A stretch of 10,332 nucleotides of DNA from Eubacteriales Family XIII. Incertae Sedis bacterium (GCA_031272745.1 JAISTF010000201.1:1-10332), one strand, 5' to 3'; positions 1 through 5,782 are shown, counted from the first letter of the stretch. A program made the numbers and translations. Notes: a model not told the origin generated them from the letters alone.

Positions 1-123
1 GTGAAGCGCATCCGGGAGGTGCTCGCCCTGGGCGGGGACGACGCGCTGATCCCTGTCTCGACGCTGAAGAAGACGGGCGTGGGGGAACTGATGGCGCAGA
101 TCGGGAAGATCATCGGGGAATAG
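1..123 (+). CDS. engB: C-terminal end of a ribosome-biogenesis GTPase (EngB/YsxC-like), 5' truncated by window
   Basis: Forty codons are visible, open from base 1 and ending in TAG. The peptide contains PVSTLKKTGVGEL followed by an amphipathic terminal helix. This fits the G5 region (S-[AST]-LKK-x-G) and last helix of EngB/YsxC/YihA GTPases, which help assemble the 50S subunit in the cytoplasm. The G1-G4 motifs would lie upstream of the window, so the family call rests on about 40 residues; another TRAFAC GTPase with a similar G5 loop is possible. The gene is followed 14 bases later by a strong hairpin terminator, so it ends its transcription unit. Its stop codon lies inside the 17-base direct repeat that recurs near 2900. 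Confidence 0.65.
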   Translation: MKRIREVLALGGDDALIPVSTLKKTGVGELMAQIGKIIGE

Positions 124-132
124 GAGCCGCAA
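116..132 (+). repeat. 17-bp direct repeat, left copy (possible att-like site)
   Basis: The sequence gggaataggagccgcaa is identical to 2896-2912 and spans the stop codon of the GTPase gene. Just past it the left copy carries a 7-bp tandem duplication (ccgcaaa/ccgcaag); allowing for this, similarity to the right copy extends into gacc. Overlap with the 3' end of a housekeeping gene is typical of integration sites, but no recombinase gene lies between the copies. Confidence 0.55.
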
Positions 133-137
133 ACCGC

Positions 138-176
138 AAGACCCTTGAAAATCAGCCATTTTCAAGGGTCTTTTTT
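138..176 (+). terminator. Rho-independent terminator after the GTPase gene
   Basis: A perfect 14-bp stem (138-151 with 159-172) encloses a 7-nt loop and runs into a T-tract (171-176) on the + strand. There is no T-tract on the other strand, so it should mainly stop rightward transcription from the GTPase gene. Confidence 0.9.
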
Positions 177-182
177 CTTGTC

Positions 183-202
183 TGATTGCATTTTGATTGC
201 AT
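183..202. repeat. 11-bp-period tandem repeat (TGATTGCAT x2)
   Basis: TGATTGCAT occurs at 183-191 and 194-202, separated by TT, giving one helical turn between copies. A differently worded repeat with the same spacing (TGCTACTA x2) lies at 2771-2789, just inside the other direct-repeat copy. Same-face binding sites for a recombinase or regulator are possible; this is inference. Confidence 0.45.
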
Positions 203-213
203 AATTTTTCGGG

Positions 214-804
214 TCAGTCCGTTTTCGGGGGCTTCAGGTGCTTTGACAAGTCGGGAGGGGTCTTGACGGCGATGGCGTTGCCTTGGCTTTTGCCGACCAG
301 CTTGTTTGAGTCGAGCAGGCTCTGCTTCGCTTTTTGAATCGCCTCTTCGTATTCTGCGACCATCGCCTCGTGGGCGGCTTTGTCATTCTTGGAGGGCTTC
401 TGTGCTTTGAGCGCGGCGAGGTGACTCTTCGCATTTGCCCATCTGGCGAGCGCGTCGTTGACGAAGCCGTCCTCGATATGGATGGTGAGCGTCTTCGGGT
501 CGATCTTGCCCTTGCTGTCCTTCTTGCCATCGAACGTGATGCCGATCTGGTCGTCGACCGCGACGATAAGCGATACGGCGTCTGCGTCGGTCTCGATGAC
601 GACGGGCGCGAGCGCGTTCGGCGTCACGCCGAGGGCATCCGCGATGAGCTTGATTTGATCCGGCTTGGGGTTTCTCTGCCCTATCTCGTATTTGCGGATC
701 GTGGCTTCAAGGATGCCCGCCGCCTCGCCGAGCTGCCGCTGAGTCAGGCCGCGTCTTTCGCGGAAATACCGTATTCGTTTTCCGGCAGGTGATTGTTCAG
801 TCAT
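214..804 (-). CDS. XRE-family helix-turn-helix regulator with an unrecognised C-terminal region (196 aa)
   Basis: Residues about 8-65 form a Cro/C1-type (XRE) helix-turn-helix: GKRIRYFRERRGLTQRQLG, then a recognition-helix region and KYEIGQRNPKPDQIKLIADALGV. This is a cytoplasmic DNA-binding domain. The remaining roughly 130 residues are hydrophilic. They include a possible beta-rich stretch (SLIVAVDDQIGITFDG, TLTIHIEDGF) and then a long charged, probably helical segment (about 120-175); I recognise no family there. The ATG at 804 was chosen because AGGAGG stands 10 nt upstream (815-820); an in-frame ATG at 840 would place that site inside the gene. A promoter lies directly upstream (829-857), and a CACAAATGTG dyad in its spacer could serve autorepression. 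The gene sits alone on its strand beside low-GC accessory DNA, suggesting a mobile-element or defence-island regulator. Confidence 0.85.
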   Translation of the reverse strand: MTEQSPAGKRIRYFRERRGLTQRQLGEAAGILEATIRKYEIGQRNPKPDQIKLIADALGVTPNALAPVVIETDADAVSLIVAVDDQIGITFDGKKDSKGKIDPKTLTIHIEDGFVNDALARWANAKSHLAALKAQKPSKNDKAAHEAMVAEYEEAIQKAKQSLLDSNKLVGKSQGNAIAVKTPPDLSKHLKPPKTD

Positions 805-828
805 ATTTGTGTCGCCTCCTTTTCGTCC

Positions 829-857
829 ATCATACAACACAAATGTGGCTGTTGCAA
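829..857 (-). promoter_or_regulatory. Promoter of the XRE regulator
   Basis: Read on the minus strand: TTGCAA (852-857), a 17-bp spacer, then TATGAT (829-834). About 25 nt separate the -10 box from the ATG at 804, with an AGGAGG site between. The -35 box lies in sequence that reads as part of the winged-helix fragment on the other strand. Confidence 0.6.
838..847. promoter_or_regulatory. Candidate operator CACAAATGTG
   Basis: A dyad with CACA and TGTG arms falls in the spacer of the XRE promoter. The identical 10-mer occurs at 1334-1343 upstream of the ATPase gene, and a near copy (CACAAATATG) at 2826-2835. The half-motif ACACAAAT also abuts the XRE start codon on the minus strand. The placement fits an autoregulatory operator; this is inference. 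Confidence 0.35.
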
Positions 858-1054
858 GTGCGACGGAAAATCAGGTGCTTGCCATTATTAGAGAAAAACC
901 ATCCATAACAGCGGAAAAGCTGGCGGAGCTTATATCCAAAACGGTACGTACGGTCAAGCGGAATACTGCCTCGTTGAGAAATAAAGGCCTTATCAGAAGG
1001 GTTGGCGCGAACAAAGATGGTTATTGGGAAATCGTATACCCCGAAGAAGGGTGA
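845..1054 (+). pseudogene. Winged-helix fragment, probably the 3' remnant of an AlbA/AAA_4-type ATP-binding regulator
   Basis: The reading frame gives ENQVLAIIREKPSITAEKLAELISKTVRTVKRNTASL, then a wing-like RRVGANKDGYWEIV, and ends in TGA. This is a winged helix-turn-helix closely resembling the C-terminal DNA-binding module of the large AlbA_2/AAA_4 'ATP-binding proteins' common in Firmicutes. Only this module remains. Upstream the frame runs straight into the promoter and ribosome-binding region of the divergent XRE gene, so the N-terminal portion has been lost. The possible GTG at 845 has no Shine-Dalgarno site. It is probably not translated by itself, but a 69-residue stand-alone DNA-binding protein cannot be excluded. 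Confidence 0.55.
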
Positions 1055-1093
1055 CATTTATGGGGACATAAAATGTCACCATAAATGTCACCA
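1051..1093. repeat. Cluster of GTGACATTTA repeats forming a hairpin plus a tandem copy
   Basis: GTGACATTTA (1051-1060) faces TAAAATGTCAC (1069-1079) across a short loop, giving a 10-11 bp hairpin with one bulge. A further direct copy AAATGTCACCA (1083-1093) repeats 1071-1081. The first copy overlaps the stop of the winged-helix fragment. The function is unknown; multiple binding sites or a decayed terminator are possible, but there is no T-tract. Confidence 0.5.
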
Positions 1094-1384
1094 CAAATCT
1101 TGCGATGACGATGTGATCATGATAGGATTGGGTGACAAAGGTTGGCAACGTCCAACTGCAAGCGTACCTTGATAACCGCATAACGTTTCACCGCCATTTC
1201 AGGAGCACTGGCAGCGCGTCCGTGTGACCGCGATATGACCTCAAAAAATCGCGGAATCCCGAAAGACACGGCGAATAGACACAATAGTGTCTATATGAAA
1301 CGTTGAAAACACAAGCGATTATCATTCAACAGACACAAATGTGATTGAGTGGAAATAGGAACACGGTCGCCCGACCATGATAAA
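1055..1384. other. Non-coding, dyad-rich spacer upstream of the ATPase gene
   Basis: I see no credible gene in this stretch. It contains a cluster of GTGACATTTA-type repeats (1051-1093), a perfect inverted repeat at 1275-1294 and the CACAAATGTG dyad at 1334-1343. No sigma-70 promoter with acceptable spacing for the downstream gene was found, although GATAAAAT at 1379-1386 resembles a -10 box. Confidence 0.5.
1275..1294. promoter_or_regulatory. Perfect inverted repeat, operator-like
   Basis: ATAGACAC (1275-1282) and GTGTCTAT (1287-1294) are perfect complements around a 4-bp AATA centre. The length and spacing suit a dimeric regulator such as an XRE protein. The lack of a T-tract argues against a terminator. 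Confidence 0.4.
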
Positions 1385-1477
1385 ATGGGCAAAGGCGTGA
1401 CGTTGAATGATGAAGAGGCGCGTGCGCTGTGGATTCTGCTGTCGGGAGCATTTGGAGATGAGGAAAGCGAAAGATGA
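1385..1477 (+). CDS. Small ORF overlapping the ATPase start (30 aa), uncertain
   Basis: ATG at 1385 opens a 30-codon frame, MGKGVTLNDEEARALWILL followed by an acidic end, stopping at TGA 1475-1477. That stop overlaps the ATPase start (ATGATGA), an arrangement typical of translational coupling. The composition looks protein-like rather than random, and the frame stays open back to a GTG at 1349. No clear ribosome-binding site precedes either start. It may be a coupled leader peptide, a small partner protein, or the tail of a truncated gene; I do not recognise a family. Confidence 0.3.
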   Translation: MGKGVTLNDEEARALWILLSGAFGDEESER

Positions 1478-2688
1478 TGATTGAACGCAAGCCCTATATC
1501 GATTCTCTAAGAAAACTACGGGATGAGCATATCATAAAGGTCGTCACGGGTCTTAGGCGTGCTGGAAAATCTACGCTTTTGGAGATGTTTGCCGAGGAGG
1601 TTAAAGAGACCATCCCTGCGGAACGCGTGCAATTCCTCAATTTCGAAGATCCGGATACATTGGAAATTGGCAACTGGAAACAGGTTTATGATTATGTGAA
1701 AGCACGTTTGGTTTCCGGCGAGATGAACTATATCTTTCTCGATGAAGTACAAAAGGTGGATGAGTTTGAGCAGCTCGTAGACGGGCTGTTTATAAAGAAA
1801 AATGTGGATCTGTATGTGACCGGATCGAATGCGGATCTTCTCTCGGGTGAACTTGCAACATTGCTCACGGGTCGATATATCGAGATCAGCATCCTGCCTT
1901 TTTCGTTCAAAGAGTGTATGGAAGCCTATTCCTCAAATTTAACAAAAGATGAAGGTTTGAGGAAATTCATATTCAACGGTGCCCTTCCGCAGGTTGTCAC
2001 TTTGGGCGAAAAGGACATAAGTGAGGCCGATAACCTCGCGGTCGCAATTTTGAAAACGATTCTGGAAAAAGACGTTTTTGCCAGACACGAAATCAGAGGC
2101 CGAGCTGCTTTTGACAAGGTCCTTGATTTTGTATTGGATTCGGTTGGATCAACCATCAGTCCTCGGTCGATCGCGAACACGCTTCAATCAAACGGCATCA
2201 CGGTAGACAATAAGACCGTCAGCAACTATTTGGAGTATTTGACCGAAGCATTCTTGCTGTACAAGGTGGGGCGCTATGATGTGAAAGGGAAGAAGCACTT
2301 GCAAACGCTCGACAAGTATTATCTCGCCGATCCCGTATTCAGGAAGATACGGCTCGGAAAGAAGTCTGATGACGACAGGGGGCATATGCTTGAAAACATG
2401 GTCTATCTTGAACTGCTCAGGAGAAACCGATATGTGTACATTGGCAAGGTCAGAGATGCCGAGATCGACTTTGTTGCTGTCGACAAGCAGGGATATGTTT
2501 CATACTATCAGGTCGCTTACACCGTATTGGACGAAGCAACTCTTGAACGAGAACTCGCGCCGCTACTTGCCATCAAGGACTCTAACGCGAAGTATTTGCT
2601 TTCGACGGATTGGGATGTTGATCCAGTCTACAACGGGATCAGGAAATTGAACGTGATGGAGTGGTTGTTGGAGGATGGGATGGCATGA
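1474..2688 (+). CDS. AAA-family ATPase with DUF4143-type C-terminal domain (404 aa)
   Basis: The N-terminal AAA_14-type ATPase carries Walker A GLRRAGKST at residues 26-34 and Walker B YIFLDEV with D90-E91. The C-terminal part matches the DUF4143 pattern: KYYLADPVFRKIRLG, then LENMVYLELLRRNR, EIDFVAV and YYQVAY. The latter spacing resembles a PD-(D/E)xK nuclease-like fold, with the E, the D of EIDF and the Q as candidate residues. Full length (about 400 aa) is normal for the family. These proteins are widespread in anaerobes and archaea; their role is poorly defined and roles in DNA transactions or defence have been suggested. The ATG at 1474 is preceded by AGGAAAG with 6-nt spacing and followed by a second ATG. 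Base composition is clearly lower in GC than the right half of the window, in line with horizontal acquisition. Confidence 0.9.
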   Translation: MMIERKPYIDSLRKLRDEHIIKVVTGLRRAGKSTLLEMFAEEVKETIPAERVQFLNFEDPDTLEIGNWKQVYDYVKARLVSGEMNYIFLDEVQKVDEFEQLVDGLFIKKNVDLYVTGSNADLLSGELATLLTGRYIEISILPFSFKECMEAYSSNLTKDEGLRKFIFNGALPQVVTLGEKDISEADNLAVAILKTILEKDVFARHEIRGRAAFDKVLDFVLDSVGSTISPRSIANTLQSNGITVDNKTVSNYLEYLTEAFLLYKVGRYDVKGKKHLQTLDKYYLADPVFRKIRLGKKSDDDRGHMLENMVYLELLRRNRYVYIGKVRDAEIDFVAVDKQGYVSYYQVAYTVLDEATLERELAPLLAIKDSNAKYLLSTDWDVDPVYNGIRKLNVMEWLLEDGMA

Positions 2689-2698
2689 GAAAGCCGCA

Positions 2699-2736
2699 AT
2701 TCCTCAAACTCAACAATACTGTGCATTTTGAGGAAT
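2699..2736. repeat. Inverted repeat downstream of the ATPase gene
   Basis: ATTCCTCAAA (2699-2708) and TTTGAGGAAT (2727-2736) are perfect complements around an 18-nt loop, starting 11 nt after the ATPase stop. It could help end or stabilise the transcript, but no T-tract follows, so a standard intrinsic terminator is not supported. Confidence 0.4.
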
Positions 2737-2770
2737 GGGTAAGTGGTGACACTATTCAGCCTCGAATTGC

Positions 2771-2789
2771 TGCTACTATTTTGCTACTA
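2771..2789. repeat. 11-bp-period tandem repeat (TGCTACTA x2)
   Basis: TGCTACTA at 2771-2778 recurs at 2782-2789 with the same 11-bp period as the TGATTGCAT pair at 183-202. It lies about 110 bp inside the right copy of the 17-bp direct repeat. Confidence 0.45.
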
Positions 2790-2806
2790 AAAGCCGGAGG
2801 AACGAC

Positions 2807-2932
2807 GTGAAATACAGAAAACAGACACAAATATGTATACATGAAGCATTGAAAAACAGCCATTCGTACTATATGCAAAAGCCAAACCCGAGAGTGGGAA
2901 TAGGAGCCGCAAGACCTGATAGAAAAGAATGC
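2807..2932 (+). other. Possible truncated 5' gene end with a good ribosome-binding site, uncertain
   Basis: GGAGG (2796-2800) stands 6 nt before a GTG at 2807. The frame reads MKYRKQTQICIHEALKN and stays open to 3034, but beyond about 2933 it runs antiparallel to the more convincing minus-strand gene fragment. The peptide matches nothing I know and is rich in Lys, Cys and Arg. It may be the start of a gene cut off by rearrangement, since the 17-bp direct repeat lies inside it at 2896-2912. I do not claim a product. Confidence 0.2.
2896..2912 (+). repeat. 17-bp direct repeat, right copy (possible att-like site)
   Basis: Identical to 116-132, in the same orientation, 2.78 kb away. It lies 20 bp beyond the stop codon of the minus-strand gene fragment at 2933. 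An exact 17-base match over so short a distance is very unlikely by chance. Confidence 0.55.
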
Positions 2933-3133
2933 CTAAAGCGAAAATTCTTTTGTCAACAGTGTAACGAGTTTCTCTGCCGTTTTTTTGTCGAAGCGAATGG
3001 TTTGAGATACAACGCCTTGTGTTACTCTTGTTGATGAACCATATGTGACTATTTGGAATAGCTTCTCTCCTTCTTCAATGAAAGATGAGTATGCTGCGTC
3101 AACGCAATCTTGCGCTCGATAGTAAGCGATCAA
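2933..3133 (-). pseudogene. 3' part of a small hypothetical gene interrupted at its 5' side by IS66
   Basis: The minus-strand frame reads AAYSSFIEEGEKLFQIVTYGS, then TQGVVSQTIRFDKKTAEKLVTLL, ending in TAG. The QIVTYGS...SQTIRFD...AEKL pattern resembles small (about 80-100 aa) uncharacterised Firmicutes proteins often found in accessory regions; I cannot name a function. The 5' side is cut off exactly at the left end of the IS66 element (3122). The first few codons, including the only apparent start (TTG at 3133), belong to the insertion-sequence inverted repeat. The missing N-terminus is not visible in the right flank of the element. It is probably non-functional, unless translation from within the IS restores expression. 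Confidence 0.5.
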
Positions 3134-3144
3134 CCATGTGCGCC
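3122..3144 (+). repeat. IS66 left terminal inverted repeat
   Basis: Starts GTAAGCGATCAACC. The first 12 bp match the right end perfectly and the following 11 imperfectly. Confidence 0.85.
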
Positions 3145-3244
3145 TTTTAGTTTTTGACCCACTATGCGAAGATGTCCAAAGCAGTCTTTAGACAATCTTG
3201 TACAGTGTCTAACACTGACCAAGAATGTCCAAGTGGAAAGGTGG

Positions 3245-3631
3245 ATGGCGTTGGACATCAAGAAGCTCAAACAGGAATATCGAATCCGGCAGTGGTCGGT
3301 GGTGGTGGCTGAATGCCAGCGAAGCGGCATGTCAGTAAGCGCGTGGTGCGAATCGCAGGGCATATGCCGGCAGACATACTACTATTGGCAAAAACGCGTC
3401 CGTGAGGCGGCTGTATCGGATGCTTTTTCCACGCAGGAGTCAGAGCCGTGCATCGTTCCCGCTGCCGCGCCGTCACCGCCGCCGTTCGTGCAGATAGTGC
3501 CAAGAGGATCCGCTGCGGTAGGCGCGGTCGCGATGGTCGTCCGCATCGGAGCGACGGAATGCGAAATCATGAACGGGGCGGACATTGACGTCATTGAACG
3601 CGCAATTCTGGCGCTGGGGAAGATATGTTAG
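3245..3631 (+). CDS. tnpA: IS66 accessory protein TnpA (128 aa)
   Basis: Small basic protein with the IS66 TnpA signature: EYRIRQWSVVVAECQRSGMS, then VSAWCESQGICRQTYYYWQK. This is a helix-turn-helix of the kind thought to bind the element's ends. A Pro/Ala-rich linker follows, then a C-terminal strand region (VVRIGATECEIMNGADIDVIERAI) as in other TnpA proteins. The frame is open back to 3164, but the ATG at 3245 was chosen because GGAAAGG precedes it closely and the length then matches the family (about 110-135 aa). The stop overlaps the tnpB start by 7 nt, so the two are probably translationally coupled. TnpA is needed with TnpB for IS66 transposition, though its exact role is not settled. 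Confidence 0.85.
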   Translation: MALDIKKLKQEYRIRQWSVVVAECQRSGMSVSAWCESQGICRQTYYYWQKRVREAAVSDAFSTQESEPCIVPAAAPSPPPFVQIVPRGSAAVGAVAMVVRIGATECEIMNGADIDVIERAILALGKIC

Positions 3632-3981
3632 GTGACATCACCAAAGCCGAAAGGATATACATCGCTTGCGGATATACGGACATGCGCAAGTCGATCGACG
3701 GTCTCGCCGCCTGCGCACAGCAGACGTTCGGGCTTGACCCGATGTCAAACGCACTGTTCCTTTTCTGTGGACGGCGGCGCGACCGCATCAAGGCGCTCTA
3801 CTGGGAAGGCGACGGCTTCGTGCTCTTGTACAAGCGGCTAAGCGACGGGCGGTTCCAGTGGCCGCGCAGCCAAGAGGAGGCGATGCAGATCACCTGGCAG
3901 CAGTTCCGGTGGTTAATGGAGGGGCTGTCCATCGAACAGAAGAAGGCGTTCACCCCATCCAGCAGAAGCATCGTGGTCTAA
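3625..3981 (+). CDS. tnpB: IS66 Orf2 protein TnpB (118 aa)
   Basis: A full-length match to the IS66 Orf2 family, recognised by YIACGYTDMRKSIDGLAA, FLFCGRRRDRIKALYWEGDGF, then LLYKRLSDGRFQWP and ITWQQFRWLMEGLSI. Unrelated to the TnpB of IS200/IS605. It is an accessory factor required together with TnpA and TnpC for transposition; its biochemical activity is unknown. GGGGAAG provides a ribosome-binding site just before ATG 3625, inside the end of tnpA. The protein ends in the usual region after the GLSI motif, with a short extra tail (KAFTPSSRSIVV). Confidence 0.93.
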   Translation: MLGDITKAERIYIACGYTDMRKSIDGLAACAQQTFGLDPMSNALFLFCGRRRDRIKALYWEGDGFVLLYKRLSDGRFQWPRSQEEAMQITWQQFRWLMEGLSIEQKKAFTPSSRSIVV

Positions 3982-4006
3982 CCAAACCAATGTGATAATA
4001 TTGTAA

Positions 4007-4030
4007 ATTTCGTTGAAATTTCAACGAAAT
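4007..4030. promoter_or_regulatory. Perfect 24-bp palindrome upstream of the tnpC promoter
   Basis: Twelve bases (4007-4018, ATTTCGTTGAAA) are followed directly by their exact complement (4019-4030), with no spacer. It ends 4 bp before the -35 box of the tnpC promoter. With no loop and no T-tract it is a better candidate for a dimeric protein-binding site than for a terminator; the position suits repression or activation of tnpC. Confidence 0.6.
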
Positions 4031-4033
4031 ATC

Positions 4034-4062
4034 TTGACTAATACCCCCATTTCTGTTAAAAT
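4034..4062 (+). promoter_or_regulatory. Strong sigma-70-type promoter at the start of tnpC
   Basis: TTGACT (4034-4039), a 17-bp spacer, an extended -10 TG motif (4054-4055) and TAAAAT (4057-4062). Transcription would start near 4069, about 3 nt ahead of the ATG at 4072, giving an almost leaderless mRNA. Confidence 0.65.
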
Positions 4063-4071
4063 GTATCTATC

Positions 4072-5712
4072 ATGAATGATGTGGCGAAATCAGAAAAAGT
4101 GATAGACCTTTCGACCATGGAAAGGGCAGAACTCGAAGAGTACGCACGGAACGAGACCGTACGCGCCGACGCGTCCGAGGCAAAAAACAAATACTACGAA
4201 GAGTTGTTGCGCAAGATGAATGCATTCCGGTTCGGACCATCCAGCGAGCGGCATGTGTCGGATGGACAGTTCAGCATATTCGACGAGGCCGAGGCAACTC
4301 AAGACGAAGACGCGCCCGAGCCGAAGAAGTCCGAAGTCCTTCCGCCCCCGAAGCAGAGAAAGAAAAAAGGGCACAAGAAAGAAATCGTAAAGAACCTGCC
4401 GAAGACGGTTGTGGAGCACGTGCTGACCGGCGACGAGCTGCTCTGCCCGAAATGCGGCAAGGAACTGACGGAGATGAAGACAGTGGCGCGCACCGAGGTC
4501 GAGTTCACACCGGCCACGTACAACGTCGTCGAGCACAGGTCGAAAGTGTACTCGTGCCGGGCGTGCGACAAGCAAGGGATCGAGGGTACGATTGTCACGG
4601 CCGCATCCCCGAAAGGCCTGTTCCGCAACTCACTGGCATCGCCGTCGCTCGTGGCGGACATTCTTTTCAAAAAGTATGGATTGTCCCTGCCGCTCCATCG
4701 ACAGGAGCAGGAGCTTATGCGGACAGGCCTGAATATCAAGCGCAATGTGCTGGCGAACTGGGTAATCAAAGCCGCAAAAGAGTATTTGATGGCCATCGCG
4801 TGTCACATGCACACCGCGCTGCTCGCTGAATGCGTCATCCACGCCGACGAGACGCCGATCCAAGTGCTGAAAGAGCCAGGGAAGGCCGCCACGTCAGACA
4901 GCTACATGTGGATGTACCGGACAGGCGCACACGCATCTCGAAAGGTCGTCTTGCTCATGCACTCTCCCGGGCGCGGCGCGGAGTACCCCGCCGCGCACCT
5001 TGCGGGATATTCCGGCTACATCCATACGGATGGCTATTCCGCCTACCGCGTTCTATTAAAACCGTCGGGTTCTGGTCCGCCGCCGGATATCGTATTCGTC
5101 GGCTGTTGGGGTCATGCGCGGCGGAAATTTACGGACATCCAGAAGGGGCTGAAGAAAAGCGAATCTATCAAAGGCACGGCAACCGAGAAGGCGCTGGAGT
5201 ACATCGGCAGTCTGTTCAAAATCGAGGAAGAAGCGAAAGATTTCACGCCGGAGGCGCGCCATGCGTACCGGAAGAAAAAAGCCACGTCCGTCGTCGATGC
5301 GTACTTTGCATGGTGCAAGCGAATCCTGCCACAGTGTGCGGGCGACTCTTTGCGCAAGGCCGTGAACTACAGCATAAACCAGGAGCAAGACCTTCGGAAA
5401 TATCTGCTCGACGGTAGGCTCGAAATATCAAACAATCTCGGCGAAAACGCCATCCGCCCGTTTTGCGTCGGCCGCCGCAACTGGCTGTTCGCAGACACGC
5501 CAGCAGGTGCGGACGCGAGTGCGGTGTGCTACAGCATCATTGAGACTTGCAAGGCGAACGGCGTAGACCCGTTCGAGTACATCAACCACGTCCTGACCGT
5601 CTTTAAGGATGCGGACATCGCTGCGCTCGACATGGAGGATTTCATGCCATGGTCACCGACGCTGCCGGACTGCTGCCGAAAAGGGGGCGGGACGGAATCC
5701 CTCGTATCCTGA
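4072..5712 (+). CDS. tnpC: IS66 transposase TnpC (546 aa, DDE)
   Basis: The catalytic transposase of the element. Order of regions: N-terminal leucine-zipper-like helix with the conserved LLRKMNAFRFGPSSE; a Lys-rich linker (about 85-105); a zinc-binding motif CPKC (125-128) paired with CRAC (162-165); the DDE core with D259 in HADETP, D320 in HTDGYSAY, the CWGHARRKF motif, and E458 in NNLGENAIRPF followed by GRRNWLF; and the IS66 C-terminal domain (SIIETCKANGVDPFEYINHVL). All catalytic residues are present and length is usual. The ATG at 4072 lacks a Shine-Dalgarno site and sits almost at the predicted transcription start. The next in-frame ATG (about 4117) also has no site and would trim only a little of the N-terminus. 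tnpC is separated from tnpB by 90 bp carrying its own promoter and a palindrome. Confidence 0.96.
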   Translation: MNDVAKSEKVIDLSTMERAELEEYARNETVRADASEAKNKYYEELLRKMNAFRFGPSSERHVSDGQFSIFDEAEATQDEDAPEPKKSEVLPPPKQRKKKGHKKEIVKNLPKTVVEHVLTGDELLCPKCGKELTEMKTVARTEVEFTPATYNVVEHRSKVYSCRACDKQGIEGTIVTAASPKGLFRNSLASPSLVADILFKKYGLSLPLHRQEQELMRTGLNIKRNVLANWVIKAAKEYLMAIACHMHTALLAECVIHADETPIQVLKEPGKAATSDSYMWMYRTGAHASRKVVLLMHSPGRGAEYPAAHLAGYSGYIHTDGYSAYRVLLKPSGSGPPPDIVFVGCWGHARRKFTDIQKGLKKSESIKGTATEKALEYIGSLFKIEEEAKDFTPEARHAYRKKKATSVVDAYFAWCKRILPQCAGDSLRKAVNYSINQEQDLRKYLLDGRLEISNNLGENAIRPFCVGRRNWLFADTPAGADASAVCYSIIETCKANGVDPFEYINHVLTVFKDADIAALDMEDFMPWSPTLPDCCRKGGGTESLVS

Positions 5713-5759
5713 CGATTCTGAAAGCAGCTGCCTAAAAAACAGCACCGCCCGCGCACGAG

Positions 5760-5782
5760 GGGTGCCATTATTGATCGCTTAC
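5760..5782 (-). repeat. IS66 right terminal inverted repeat
   Basis: Reads GTAAGCGATCAATAATGGCA inward on the minus strand. Its first 12 bases are identical to the left end. Confidence 0.85.

Larger units (their letters stand above)
3122..5782 (+). mobile_element. Complete IS66-family insertion sequence (2661 bp)
   Basis: The ends start with GTAAGCGATCAA (3122-3133) and finish with its exact complement (5771-5782). GTAA termini are the hallmark of IS66. The similarity continues less perfectly inward (CCATGTGCGCC versus TAATGGCACCCC). The interior has the standard tnpA-tnpB-tnpC order, all full length and uninterrupted, so the copy is plausibly active. Flanking 8-mers differ (GCTCGATA left, TATCAATT right), so the usual 8-bp target duplication is absent. 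The outward bases GATA/TATC happen to extend the inverted repeat to 16 bp. Confidence 0.92.

Noticed and set aside
334..792. Plus-strand frame of 152 codons opposite the XRE regulator
   Set aside because: Antisense to a gene with a clear HTH, start site and promoter; its translation has no recognisable features.
2896..2912. tRNA-type integration site
   Set aside because: No tRNA-like fold or anticodon arm is present at either copy of the direct repeat; only a protein-gene 3' end overlaps the left copy.
3154..3182. Possible tnpA promoter (TTGACC at 3154)
   Set aside because: No acceptable -10 box at 16-18 bp spacing (CAAAGC/AAAGCA only); not strong enough to list.
4090..5431. Antisense and alternative frames within tnpC
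   Set aside because: Overlap an intact transposase with all motifs; no independent support.
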